DNA from: Bacilli bacterium
GTDB taxonomy: Bacteria; Bacillota_I; Bacilli_A; RF39; UBA660
Length of the DNA: 11,471 bases
Assembly: GCA_029004695.1 (NCBI GenBank)
Contig: JAQVZB010000031.1
Span: 1-11,471, forward strand
Reading direction: 5' to 3'
Both the position numbers and the translations under genes were made by a program. Under the pieces are notes generated by a model. It had not been told where the DNA came from, searched no databases, and saw only the letters and a list, made by a program, of their open reading frames with translations. Shown here piece after piece: positions 4,949 through 11,471 of the stretch (position 1 is its first letter; the number at the start of each line of letters is the position of its first letter).

Positions 4949-7067
4949 TTACTACACTCCTATTATCTAATGATATTTGTAAAATATCTTCAGGTTTAAT
5001 AATTGTTCCGGGTTTAATAGATACATCGATTACTTTTCCGTATCCATCTATATTATATGATAATTTCATAATATTTACTAGTGATATTATTTCACTACTA
5101 TTCCAGCCAATTACATTAGGCATTATCATTTCATTTCCATTAGTTAATAGAAATACTTTACTATTAGTAATAACTGATGTTTCTTTTAAAGGATATTGAT
5201 TAATTATTGTATTACCATTTCCAATTATTATTGGAGTTAAATTAAATTGATTTAAATTATCTATAACTTCATCTTTATTTTTATTAATATAATTTGAAAT
5301 ATTAATTATTTTTGATTTATCAGTATCGGTTTTTCTATCCTCAATATTTTTATATTTTGCAATTGACTCAACTACTGATTTAACAATACGGGCTAAATCA
5401 TTTGTTGAACCACCATAATTCTTTATCGATACATAAATAATATATTGTGGATCATTTTTGGGAAATATTCCTGCAAAAGATTTTATATTTTTATAATTAC
5501 CATTAGTATATTTACCATCAACATCAATATATTGAGCAGTTCCAGTTTTCCCTAATAAAGTTACGGTATCGGTTTTATAACTTTTACCAGTAATTGCTGG
5601 ATCATCACTATTAACAGTTAAATCCATTAATTCTATTATTTTAGATATTGTTTCTTTAGTTGCAACTTTATTTAATTCCGTTTTTTTACCCTCATAAATT
5701 AAATTATTGGTTTGAGGATCTATTATTTTAGATATTATATATGGTTTTAATATAACCCCATTATTAGTAATAGAAGTAAGAGCTTTAATTTGTTGAATAG
5801 GAGTTGTTGTAATTCCTTGTCCGTAAGCAGAACTTGCTAATTCTGACTCGGCTACCATTTCAATTTTACCATTATATTCATTTGGTAATTCTATTCCTGT
5901 TATTTTAGAAAAACCTAAATTTTCATAAAAATCGGTTAATTTATCTCGGCCTAATTTTTGAGCAAGTCTTACGGCAGCAGTATTGGATGAATAAGTAAAA
6001 CCGATATCAAAAGTAATATTTCCCCATCCATAATTATTCCAGTCTTTTATTTTATAGCCATCAACTAATATATTTCCTGAAGGATATATTTCATCACCTT
6101 TATATAAACCATTTTCTATCGCTGCCATGAATGAAAATATTTTCATCGTCGATCCTGGTTCATAGGCATATGATGTTAAAGGACTATTATAATTAGTTAT
6201 TTTTAATATATTAGGATCAAAACTAGGATATGATGCTGAGCCAACAATAGCGCCAGTTTTACCATCAGCAACGGTAATTGTTCCCCAATCTAAGTATTTA
6301 GTTTCAAATTCCATCATCGCATTTTCTAAATACATATGAATATTTGAATCAATCGTTAAATGAATATCATAACCATTTGTAGCTGGTAATAATGTTTCTG
6401 GAGTATTAGCTATTTGATAACCATAAGCGTCTTTTTGATATAATAAACTACCATCAACACCTTTTAATTCTTCATTATATTTTAATTCTATTCCCATTTC
6501 ACCAGTTATTTCTTCTTGATTATTTTTGCGAGCATAACCAATAATATACGAAGCAAAATCTCCGTAAGGATAATCTCTTTTCGTTGTTTGAATAAAGTCT
6601 ATTCCTGGTAAATCTAATTTTTCGATTTGTTGTTTTTTAAGCTCGGTAATTCCTCTTCCACCGGGACCTAATTCAACTTGATAAGCATCATAATTTAGTA
6701 ATTCTAAAATATATTCGGGAGTCATATTAATTAATTTACTTAACTCATTAGCAGTATGATTTTTATCAATTACATGTTTAGGTTTGGTAATATCAGTAGT
6801 TCTTTTATCAGATAAATAAGCAATTACTGTATAAGCTCTTACATCTTGAGCTAATACTTCACCCACTGAATCATAAATATTCCCCCGATTAGCTCTAATT
6901 ACTTTTTTAGCTGCTTTATTATTCTCAGCTAATTCTTTTAAATTAACGCCATCAACAGTTGGACTTAAGGCAATATACAAAATTTTACCACAAATTATCA
7001 CAAATAAAAGAACAATTGTGATTAAAAAATATTCCGATAATTTTACACAATTGTTCTTTAATTTCAT
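4920..7067 (-). CDS. Class B penicillin-binding protein with two PASTA domains (septal transpeptidase, FtsI/PBP2B/SpoVD type)
   Basis: 715 aa. It crosslinks peptidoglycan at the division septum. The order is: short cytoplasmic tail, transmembrane anchor 13-34, dimerisation/pedestal region beginning R-A-N-R-G-N-I-Y-D (58-66) and reaching about 225, then the transpeptidase domain 235-570. The catalytic motifs are complete: S306-T-M-K309 (active-site Ser), S360-S-N362, Y415-G-Q-G and K507-T-G-T510. Two C-terminal PASTA repeats follow (about 585-643 and 646-702). PASTA repeats are typical of Gram-positive division PBPs (PBP2x, PbpB, SpoVD). The position after ftsL supports a division role rather than elongation. 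The start ATG has GGTGA five bases upstream, 11 bases after the ftsL stop. I leave the symbol open because pbpB and spoVD cannot be separated here. Confidence 0.95.
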   Translation of the reverse strand: MKLKNNCVKLSEYFLITIVLLFVIICGKILYIALSPTVDGVNLKELAENNKAAKKVIRANRGNIYDSVGEVLAQDVRAYTVIAYLSDKRTTDITKPKHVIDKNHTANELSKLINMTPEYILELLNYDAYQVELGPGGRGITELKKQQIEKLDLPGIDFIQTTKRDYPYGDFASYIIGYARKNNQEEITGEMGIELKYNEELKGVDGSLLYQKDAYGYQIANTPETLLPATNGYDIHLTIDSNIHMYLENAMMEFETKYLDWGTITVADGKTGAIVGSASYPSFDPNILKITNYNSPLTSYAYEPGSTMKIFSFMAAIENGLYKGDEIYPSGNILVDGYKIKDWNNYGWGNITFDIGFTYSSNTAAVRLAQKLGRDKLTDFYENLGFSKITGIELPNEYNGKIEMVAESELASSAYGQGITTTPIQQIKALTSITNNGVILKPYIISKIIDPQTNNLIYEGKKTELNKVATKETISKIIELMDLTVNSDDPAITGKSYKTDTVTLLGKTGTAQYIDVDGKYTNGNYKNIKSFAGIFPKNDPQYIIYVSIKNYGGSTNDLARIVKSVVESIAKYKNIEDRKTDTDKSKIINISNYINKNKDEVIDNLNQFNLTPIIIGNGNTIINQYPLKETSVITNSKVFLLTNGNEMIMPNVIGWNSSEIISLVNIMKLSYNIDGYGKVIDVSIKPGTIIKPEDILQISLDNRSVVNEKEKAKEE

Positions 7068-7078
7068 TTTATCACCAT

Positions 7079-7366
7079 CTATTTAATTATTACTATATTA
7101 TCATTATTATAGCTTAATCCAAATTCTTTTGCTACATTTTGAATATTAGATAAACTAGCTAGTTCATTTATCTTCATAGTTATACTTTCATTAATAGTTT
7201 CTTGTTTTTCAACCTTTTCTTGCATTCTTTCTACTTCAATATTAGTCTTAGAAAGGACACTTTTAGAAAATACAATAATAATCGGAGTAGCTAATATTAA
7301 TATTATAATAATCATTATCATAACCCGATCCATTAATTTTAATTTTGTTTTTTTAACTTTGCCCAT
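7079..7366 (-). CDS. ftsL: FtsL-like cell division protein
   Basis: 95 aa. A basic cytoplasmic start (K-V-K-K-T-K-L-K-L) is followed by a transmembrane helix at about 14-34 and a coiled-coil stretch (about 40-72, rich in E, K, I and L) before a short tail. This is the FtsL/DivIC build: a bitopic protein that joins DivIB and DivIC and recruits the septal PBP. FtsL is poorly conserved, so the call rests mainly on size, topology and its place between rsmH and the PBP gene. It starts two bases after the rsmH stop with AAAGG as ribosome site. Confidence 0.85.
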   Translation of the reverse strand: MGKVKKTKLKLMDRVMIMIIIILILATPIIIVFSKSVLSKTNIEVERMQEKVEKQETINESITMKINELASLSNIQNVAKEFGLSYNNDNIVIIK

Positions 7367-7368
7367 TT

Positions 7369-8292
7369 TTAAAGCCTTTCTATGATTCTTAATTTAGCAC
7401 TTTTACTTCTTGAATTTTCTTTTAATTCTTCTTCACTAGGAAGGATAGGTTTTTTATTTATTAATTTAATTAAAGGTTGATATTCTTCAGGAATAATAGG
7501 TAATCCTTTAACTAAATTATTAATATCACTTTCTTTTTTAAAGATATGTTTTACGATTCTATCTTCTAAGGAATGAAAAGTAATAATACATATTCTTCCT
7601 TGCGGATTTATCATATCTATCGCATCTTTTAAAGTATTTTTTAAGATATTAAGTTCATTATTTACTTCAATTCTTATCGCTTGAAAGATTTGTCTTTCTG
7701 GATGATTTTTAATAAAGTATTTTAAAGGTACTGAATATTTAATTATATCGACTAATTCGGTTGTTCTAGTGATTGCTTTATTTTGTCTTTCTTTGACGAT
7801 ATTTTTAGCAATACTTTTTGAATATCTTTCTTCTCCATAAGTAAAAAAGATATTAATTAAATCTTCTAGTTTATAATTATTGATTACTTCTTGAGCATTT
7901 AATTTTTTACTTTTATCCATTCTCATATCAAGCGGAGCATCATGCATAAAAGTAAATCCTCTACTTATTTCATCAATTTGGGGACTAGAAAGCCCTAAAT
8001 CAAATATAATACCATCAACTTTAGTAATTTTTTCAGCTTGTAATTTAGCTTTTAAATCACCAAAATTAGCATATATTATTTTAAAGTTATTACTAACTTT
8101 AGATAATCTTTTTTGACCAAAACTAATTGCATCTTCATCTTGGTCAAAGGCGAATAGGAAACCCCTTCTTAATCGCTTCAATATTTCTTCACTATGTCCA
8201 CCATAGCCTAGAGTAGCATCAACATAAATGCCATCAGGATTAATATTTAATCCTTCAATTACCTCTTTTTTAAGAACACTATAATGCTTCAT
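7369..8292 (-). CDS. rsmH: RsmH (MraW), 16S rRNA m4C1402 methyltransferase
   Basis: 307 aa, full length. It N4-methylates C1402 of 16S rRNA in the decoding centre using SAM. The SAM-binding motif is D25-A-T-L-G-Y-G-G-H-S34, then A-F-D-Q-D (48-52) and D98-L-G-L-S-S-P-Q. Further family motifs are R-G-F-T-F with D-A-P-L-D-M-R-M-D (118-126), G-E-E-R-Y-S-K (153-159), R-Q-I-F-Q-A-I-R-I-E-V-N (200-211), I-T-F-H-S-L-E-D-R (237-245) and S-R-S-K-S-A-K-L-R (294-302). ATG 8292 is chosen because M-K-H-Y-S-V-L is the conserved N-terminus; a longer frame starting with TTG would add ten non-family residues. It overlaps the end of mraZ by 14 bases. Confidence 0.96.
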   Translation of the reverse strand: MKHYSVLKKEVIEGLNINPDGIYVDATLGYGGHSEEILKRLRRGFLFAFDQDEDAISFGQKRLSKVSNNFKIIYANFGDLKAKLQAEKITKVDGIIFDLGLSSPQIDEISRGFTFMHDAPLDMRMDKSKKLNAQEVINNYKLEDLINIFFTYGEERYSKSIAKNIVKERQNKAITRTTELVDIIKYSVPLKYFIKNHPERQIFQAIRIEVNNELNILKNTLKDAIDMINPQGRICIITFHSLEDRIVKHIFKKESDINNLVKGLPIIPEEYQPLIKLINKKPILPSEEELKENSRSKSAKLRIIERL

Positions 8293-8722
8293 AATCACCA
8301 GTTGTAAATAGGTTCTCTGCAATGTCTGCTAAGCTGTCTTCATTTTGAGATAGAAAATCTTCCCATATCGAGCTTGACCATATTTCAAGTCGGTCATTAG
8401 CGCCGATTACAACACATTCTTTGGTTAAATCGGCGTAACTAACCAGTGGGGAGGTAATGTTTATTCGACCTTGACGATCAAATTCACATTCAGCAGCGCC
8501 TGATAAGAAAAATCTTGTGAAATTACGAGCATCTTTATTAGTAAATGGTAAAGTTTTTAATCGTTTAACTATTTTATCCCATTCAGGTAATGAATAGACA
8601 AATAAACATTTATCAAGTCCACGAGTAATAATTAATTTTTCACCTAATTCAGTACGAAACTTACTAGGTATTATTAACCTTCCTTTATCATCGATGTTAT
8701 GATGAAATTCTCCCATCAACAT
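8279..8722 (-). CDS. mraZ: MraZ, transcriptional regulator of the division/cell-wall operon
   Basis: 147 aa, the normal size. It contains two AbrB-like half domains: the first with D11-D-K-G-R15-L-I-I-P (residues 3-48), the second with F-D82-R-Q-G-R86-I-N-I (76-120). These carry the basic residues used for DNA binding by the ring-shaped oligomer. ATG 8722 gives the family start M-x-M-G-E-x-x-H and has GGGGTG five bases upstream. Four GTGG repeats at 10-bp spacing lie between its -10 box and the start codon, which fits autoregulation as shown for MraZ in E. coli and Mycoplasma. It is the first gene of the mraZ-rsmH-ftsL-pbp operon. Confidence 0.97.
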   Translation of the reverse strand: MLMGEFHHNIDDKGRLIIPSKFRTELGEKLIITRGLDKCLFVYSLPEWDKIVKRLKTLPFTNKDARNFTRFFLSGAAECEFDRQGRINITSPLVSYADLTKECVVIGANDRLEIWSSSIWEDFLSQNEDSLADIAENLFTTGDYEAL

Positions 8723-8731
8723 AAAAACACC

Positions 8732-8765
8732 CCACTTTCTTCCACATCATGCCACTGTCTACCAC
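8732..8765 (-). promoter_or_regulatory. MraZ operator: four GTGG repeats at 10-bp period
   Basis: On the minus strand GTGG occurs at 8765-8762, 8755-8752, 8745-8742 and 8735-8732, exactly one helical turn apart. Three of the four are preceded by A, and the upstream bases vary as ATA, ACA, GAT and AAA. This matches the known design of MraZ boxes (short G-rich direct repeats at a 10-bp period). The first repeat lies between the -10 and the predicted transcript start, and the last overlaps the mraZ ribosome site, so bound MraZ should block initiation. Confidence 0.85.
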
Positions 8766-8766
8766 T

Positions 8767-8795
8767 ATAATACAATAGCAAGTTAAATTAATCAA
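8767..8795 (-). promoter_or_regulatory. Promoter of the mraZ operon
   Basis: On the minus strand -35 TTGATT (8795-8790), a 17-base spacer and -10 TATTAT (8772-8767). The predicted transcript start, about 8760, is inside the MraZ repeat array. Confidence 0.75.
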
Positions 8796-8812
8796 TACTT
8801 TTTCTATTTTAT

Positions 8813-8880
8813 AAAAAGATAATTTTCTTATTTACATATTTTATGTCAATTAAAAAAAGACAATATTTAATTATCTTTTT
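8813..8880 (-). terminator. Long inverted repeat, probable terminator of the queA-tgt unit
   Basis: AAAAAGATAATT (8813-8824) is exactly complementary to 8869-8880, with 44 bases between that contain a smaller hairpin (ACATA/TATGT, 8834-8846). On the minus strand it lies 12 bases after the small membrane-protein gene and its 3' arm ends in five T. The loop is large for an intrinsic terminator, so function is uncertain; it is the only candidate signal between that gene and the mraZ promoter. Confidence 0.45.
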
Positions 8881-8892
8881 TTTATTGTTGAT

Positions 8893-9198
8893 TTAATCAC
8901 AGAAAACAACCTTTTCAGCTTTATATTCTAAGCAAAGTTTACTATCCATTACTTCTTTTGTTACCGGATTAATAACCTCTTCTAAATATTTTTTATCATA
9001 TAGATCTTGCAATTTTATTTTATTCTCACAATCTTTTTTTAAATAACATTCTTTAGCAGCTTCTTTTATTCTATTATTAGTGACCAAAATTAATTTCTCT
9101 TCATGGTTTTTTTCGGCTTTGTAAGCAGACATAAATAAGATAATTGTACCTAAAGCAATAATAAAATAAATTAAATAACTAAGTTTTATCTTTTCCAT
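8893..9198 (-). CDS. Small pilin-like single-pass membrane protein with four Cys
   Basis: 101 aa. ATG 9198 is chosen because AGGAGT is about seven bases upstream; the frame is open further but without a better site. The gene overlaps the end of tgt by 20 bases. Residues 6-24 form a transmembrane helix, followed by a charged helix (28-50) and a compact C-terminal part: A-A-K-E-C51-Y, C57, a K-L-Q-D-L-Y-D-K-K-Y-L segment (62-72), N77-P-V-T-K, C89 and C100. The N-terminal helix plus a Y-L-x-x-x-I-N-P-V-T-K tail recalls type IV pilin-like or pseudopilin proteins, and the Cys pairs may form disulfides outside the cell. No prepilin peptidase site is visible. It occupies the place where yajC often follows tgt but shows no YajC motif. 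The function is unknown. Confidence 0.75.
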   Translation of the reverse strand: MEKIKLSYLIYFIIALGTIILFMSAYKAEKNHEEKLILVTNNRIKEAAKECYLKKDCENKIKLQDLYDKKYLEEVINPVTKEVMDSKLCLEYKAEKVVFCD

Positions 9199-10300
9199 AA
9201 TATAACTCCTTAAAATTATCACGATACTCTAATAATCTATCTTCTTTGATCGCAGTTCTTATTTCTTTAGTAATATTAATTAAAAAATTTAAATTATGAA
9301 TTGATAAGAGACGAGAACCAAAAGTTTCATTAGCTACTATTAGATGCCTAATATAACTTTTAGTATAATTTTGACAAGTATAACAATTACATTCATCTAA
9401 AGGAGTAAAATCTTCTTTATATTTATTATTAAGGATATTTATTTTACCTCTTTTAGTATAAGCATGACCATGCCTTGCAAGTCTGGTTGGAATAACACAA
9501 TCAAAGATATCAACACCTCTAATTACGCCTTCGATTATATCAATCGGATCTCCTACTCCCATTAAATAACGAATTTTATCTTTAGGTAGATAAGGAGCTG
9601 AATATTCAATAGCTTGATACATATTTTCTTTCGATTCATTATCATTAGCAACTCCACCAATACTATAGCCATCAAAATTCATTTTAACTGTTTGGGTAGC
9701 CGAATATTTTCTTAAATCTTCGAAATAACCACCTTGAACTATTCCAAATAAACTTTGTTGAGGATTATGATGGGCTTTTTGACATCTTTCAGCCCATCTT
9801 AAAGTTCTTTCAATGCTTGCTTTCATATAATTATAATCAGCCGAAGCTGGCGGACATTCATCAAAACACATCGCAATATCACTATCTAATTTATTTTGAA
9901 TTTCAATTGCTCTTTCAGGACTTAAAAATAATTTATCTCCATTAATATGACTTTTAAAAGTGACTCCTTCTTCCGTAATATCTTTAGGATTAGCTAAACT
10001 AAATACTTGAAATCCACCACTATCAGTTAAGATTGGCCCATTATAATTCATAAATTTATGTAATCCCCCTGCTTTAGCAATTATATCTTCACCAGGTCTA
10101 AGACATAAATGATAAGTATTAGCTAATATTATTCCCGCATCTAAAGCTTTAATTTCTTCTGGAGATAATGTTTTTACCGTAGCTTGCGTTCCAACCGGCA
10201 TAAACATAGGAGTCTCAAAAGTACCATAATTAGTCTTTATCGTACCAAGTCTTCCTTGCGTATTTTTATCTTTTTTAATTAAAGTATATTTTACTTTCAT
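9179..10300 (-). CDS. tgt: Queuine/preQ1 tRNA-ribosyltransferase (TGT)
   Basis: 373 aa, full length. In bacteria it swaps guanine at position 34 of tRNAs with GUN anticodons for preQ1. The fold is a TIM barrel with zinc. Visible features: P31-M-F-M-P-V-G-T-Q-A, A60-N-T-Y-H-L, general acid D93 in T-D-S-G-G-F-Q, G-I-V-Q-G-G (186-191), the substrate loop G214-I-G-G-V region (S213-I-G-G-V-A), nucleophile D267 in F-D-C with P-T-R-L-A-R-H-G following, and zinc ligands C304-x-C306-x2-C309 with H335. ATG 10300 has AGGATGA upstream. It follows queA, the next enzyme of the pathway, by 89 bases, and its 3' end overlaps a small membrane-protein gene. Confidence 0.97.
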   Translation of the reverse strand: MKVKYTLIKKDKNTQGRLGTIKTNYGTFETPMFMPVGTQATVKTLSPEEIKALDAGIILANTYHLCLRPGEDIIAKAGGLHKFMNYNGPILTDSGGFQVFSLANPKDITEEGVTFKSHINGDKLFLSPERAIEIQNKLDSDIAMCFDECPPASADYNYMKASIERTLRWAERCQKAHHNPQQSLFGIVQGGYFEDLRKYSATQTVKMNFDGYSIGGVANDNESKENMYQAIEYSAPYLPKDKIRYLMGVGDPIDIIEGVIRGVDIFDCVIPTRLARHGHAYTKRGKINILNNKYKEDFTPLDECNCYTCQNYTKSYIRHLIVANETFGSRLLSIHNLNFLINITKEIRTAIKEDRLLEYRDNFKELYYGKDKT

Positions 10301-10372
10301 ATAATCATCCTTTTTGCTTTAAATTTTTTTAAAAGAGAAAAACATATTTAATTCATTATTATTAGTAAATAT

Positions 10373-10401
10373 ATTATAACATATCGAAATTATTTTATAA
10401 A
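10373..10401 (-). promoter_or_regulatory. Likely separate promoter for tgt, overlapping the end of queA
   Basis: On the minus strand there is a perfect -10 TATAAT (10378-10373) with the extended element TGt (10381-10379), a 17-base spacer and a weak -35 TTTATA (10401-10396). The -35 lies in the last codons of queA. The resulting leader of about 65 bases is A/T-rich; I see no preQ1 riboswitch fold in it. Confidence 0.6.
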
Positions 10402-11412
10402 CATTGCATCACCAAATGAAAAAAAGCGATAATTACATTTTGTAGCAATATTATAAGCATTTAATATATATTCTTTCGTTGCTAAAGCACTTACTAACAT
10501 TAATAATGTGCTTTTTGGTAAATGAAAATTAGTTATTAACTTATCAACAGCTTTAAACTCATAACTGGGATAAATAAAGATTTTAGTTTCTCCACTTGAT
10601 GGGATAAACTTTTTATTATTTTGCATAACCGTTTCTAGTGTTCTTACTGATGTAGTACCAACTGCGATAATAGATCCCCCTTCTTCATTTACTTTATTTA
10701 AAGTATCAGCTGCTTCTTTATCAAGAATATAATATTCACTATGCATTTCATGTTTCGTGATATCATCAACCATGACAGGTCTGAAAGTTCCTAAGCCAAC
10801 ATGAAGAGTAATATTAACAATATTAATTCCTTTAGCTTTTATTTGATTAAGTAACTCAGGAGTGAAGTGAAGGCCAGCTGTTGGAGCAGCACTTGACCCA
10901 TACTCTTTAGCATAAACAGTTTGATATCGATCTTGATTTTTCAATTTTTTAGTAATATATGGAGGTAATGGCATTGTTCCTAACTTTTCTAATACTTCCA
11001 TTAATATTCCTTTATAAATTAATTTAATTATGGTTATTCCATCTTCTTTAAGATCAATTATTTCACCTTTTAAAATGTCTCCAAAAGTAATAATAATTCC
11101 TTTTTTTAATCTTTTTTGCGGTTTTGCTAATACTTCCCAAGTATCACCTACGATATTTTTAAGTAATAATATTTCAATTATTGCTCCAGTTGCTTTTTTT
11201 ATCCCTAATAATCTAGCTGGCATTACTTTAGTATTATTTATAACTAAAGCATCACCTTTATTTAAATAATCAATTATTTGATAAAAATTTTTATGTTCAA
11301 TAACTCCAGTTTTCTTATCTAAAACCATTAATTTTGAGTCACTCCTCTTTTTAAGAGGACTTTGAGCAATTAAATTTTTATTTAAGACATAATTATATTC
11401 TTCGGTTTTCAT
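10390..11412 (-). CDS. queA: QueA, S-adenosylmethionine:tRNA ribosyltransferase-isomerase
   Basis: 340 aa, full length. It transfers and isomerises the ribosyl part of SAM onto preQ1 in tRNA, giving epoxyqueuosine, the step after Tgt. Conserved blocks: L14-I-A-Q-S-P-L with R-S-D-S-K-L-M-V-L-D (23-32), N59-N-T-K-V-M-P-A-R-L-L-G, G145-T-M-P-L-P-P-Y-I, D161-R-Y-Q-T-V-Y-A and A-A-P-T-A-G-L-H-F-T (175-184), L203-H-V-G-L-G-T-F-R-P-V, G252-T-T-S-V-R-T-L-E, N295-F-H-L-P-K-S-T-L-L and Y-R-F-F-S-F-G-D-A-M (328-337). ATG 11412 matches the family start and has GGGAGA about six bases upstream; the frame is open ten codons further without need. Confidence 0.96.
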   Translation of the reverse strand: MKTEEYNYVLNKNLIAQSPLKKRSDSKLMVLDKKTGVIEHKNFYQIIDYLNKGDALVINNTKVMPARLLGIKKATGAIIEILLLKNIVGDTWEVLAKPQKRLKKGIIITFGDILKGEIIDLKEDGITIIKLIYKGILMEVLEKLGTMPLPPYITKKLKNQDRYQTVYAKEYGSSAAPTAGLHFTPELLNQIKAKGINIVNITLHVGLGTFRPVMVDDITKHEMHSEYYILDKEAADTLNKVNEEGGSIIAVGTTSVRTLETVMQNNKKFIPSSGETKIFIYPSYEFKAVDKLITNFHLPKSTLLMLVSALATKEYILNAYNIATKCNYRFFSFGDAMFIK

Positions 11413-11447
11413 ATTAATCTCCCACTTATATAATTTTAACATAAAAT

Positions 11448-11471
11448 AAAAAAGAAGTAGAATAATCTACT
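11448..11471 (-). terminator. Terminator of the gene upstream of queA, cut by the window edge
   Basis: On the minus strand AGTAGA (11471-11466), loop TTAT, TCTACT (11461-11456), then TTC and a run of six T (11453-11448). The stem may extend beyond the window. A weak extended -10 (TGT-TAAAAT, 11441-11433) downstream could start queA, but no good -35 accompanies it. Confidence 0.6.

Noticed and set aside
8834..8849. Second mraZ promoter based on the minus-strand TTGACA
   Set aside because: At 16-18 bases downstream only GAAAAT- or AAAATT-like sequence is found, while TTGATT-N17-TATTAT nearer the gene is better and adjoins the MraZ boxes.
8893..9198. YajC identity for the gene after tgt
   Set aside because: Size, anchor and position fit, but the YajC patterns (R-P-Q near the helix, G-D-x-V-x-T, G-G-I-x-G) are absent.
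10301..10372. preQ1 riboswitch in the tgt leader
   Set aside because: The leader is long enough, but I see no preQ1-type stem with the A-rich tail and pairing ahead of the ribosome site; it is plain A/T-rich sequence.
11030..11269. 79-codon plus-strand frame inside queA
   Set aside because: It is antisense to a conserved part of queA, has no ribosome site and no recognisable protein features.

Overview
The window is strongly AT-rich, low-GC Gram-positive (Firmicutes-type) chromosome. TGA is a normal stop codon (yidD, pbp and the gene after pbp end in TGA) and Trp is TGG, so this is not a Mycoplasma-type code. The encoded tRNA 3' CCA, the AGGAG-type ribosome binding sites, the mraZ-rsmH-ftsL-PBP(PASTA) order and the queA-tgt pair all fit a Bacilli-related lineage. 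My guess, by inference only, is an uncultured RF39/Erysipelotrichia-like gut bacterium.

Layout: (1) 1-1211, minus strand: the 5' part of tRNA-Ser(GCU) with a near-consensus promoter, a TroA/ZnuA-fold lipoprotein that has lost its metal-binding histidines, and yidD, whose stop overlaps the lipoprotein start. (2) 1268-2606, plus strand: an unusual thymidine kinase followed after one base by an ASCH-domain protein, then a tRNA-Ile(GAU)/tRNA-Glu(UUC) pair with its own promoter and a strong terminator. (3) 2608-4385, plus strand, accessory: an unrecognised soluble protein, a roughly 240-bp deletion remnant of an IS3-family element, a single-pass membrane protein of a functionally unknown family, a decayed reading frame and a terminator. 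(4) 4390-8880, minus strand: a shortened division/cell-wall (dcw) operon mraZ-rsmH-ftsL-pbp-(unknown membrane protein), started by a good promoter carrying four MraZ-type repeats at exact 10-bp spacing. (5) 8893-11471, minus strand: queA, tgt (with a likely promoter of its own) and a small pilin-like membrane protein overlapping the end of tgt; a terminator of an upstream gene sits at the right edge.

How the genes fit together: MraZ probably controls its own operon, which supplies the 16S rRNA methyltransferase RsmH, the divisome component FtsL and the septal transpeptidase. QueA and Tgt act in one pathway, queuosine modification of tRNA. YidD assists membrane-protein insertion. The region 2608-4385 is the most lineage-specific. 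No clearly new multi-gene defence or mobile system is visible. The main candidates for new biology are the histidine-less lipoprotein, the unknown gene at the end of the dcw operon, the four-Cys pilin-like protein after tgt, and the two orphan genes flanking the IS remnant.
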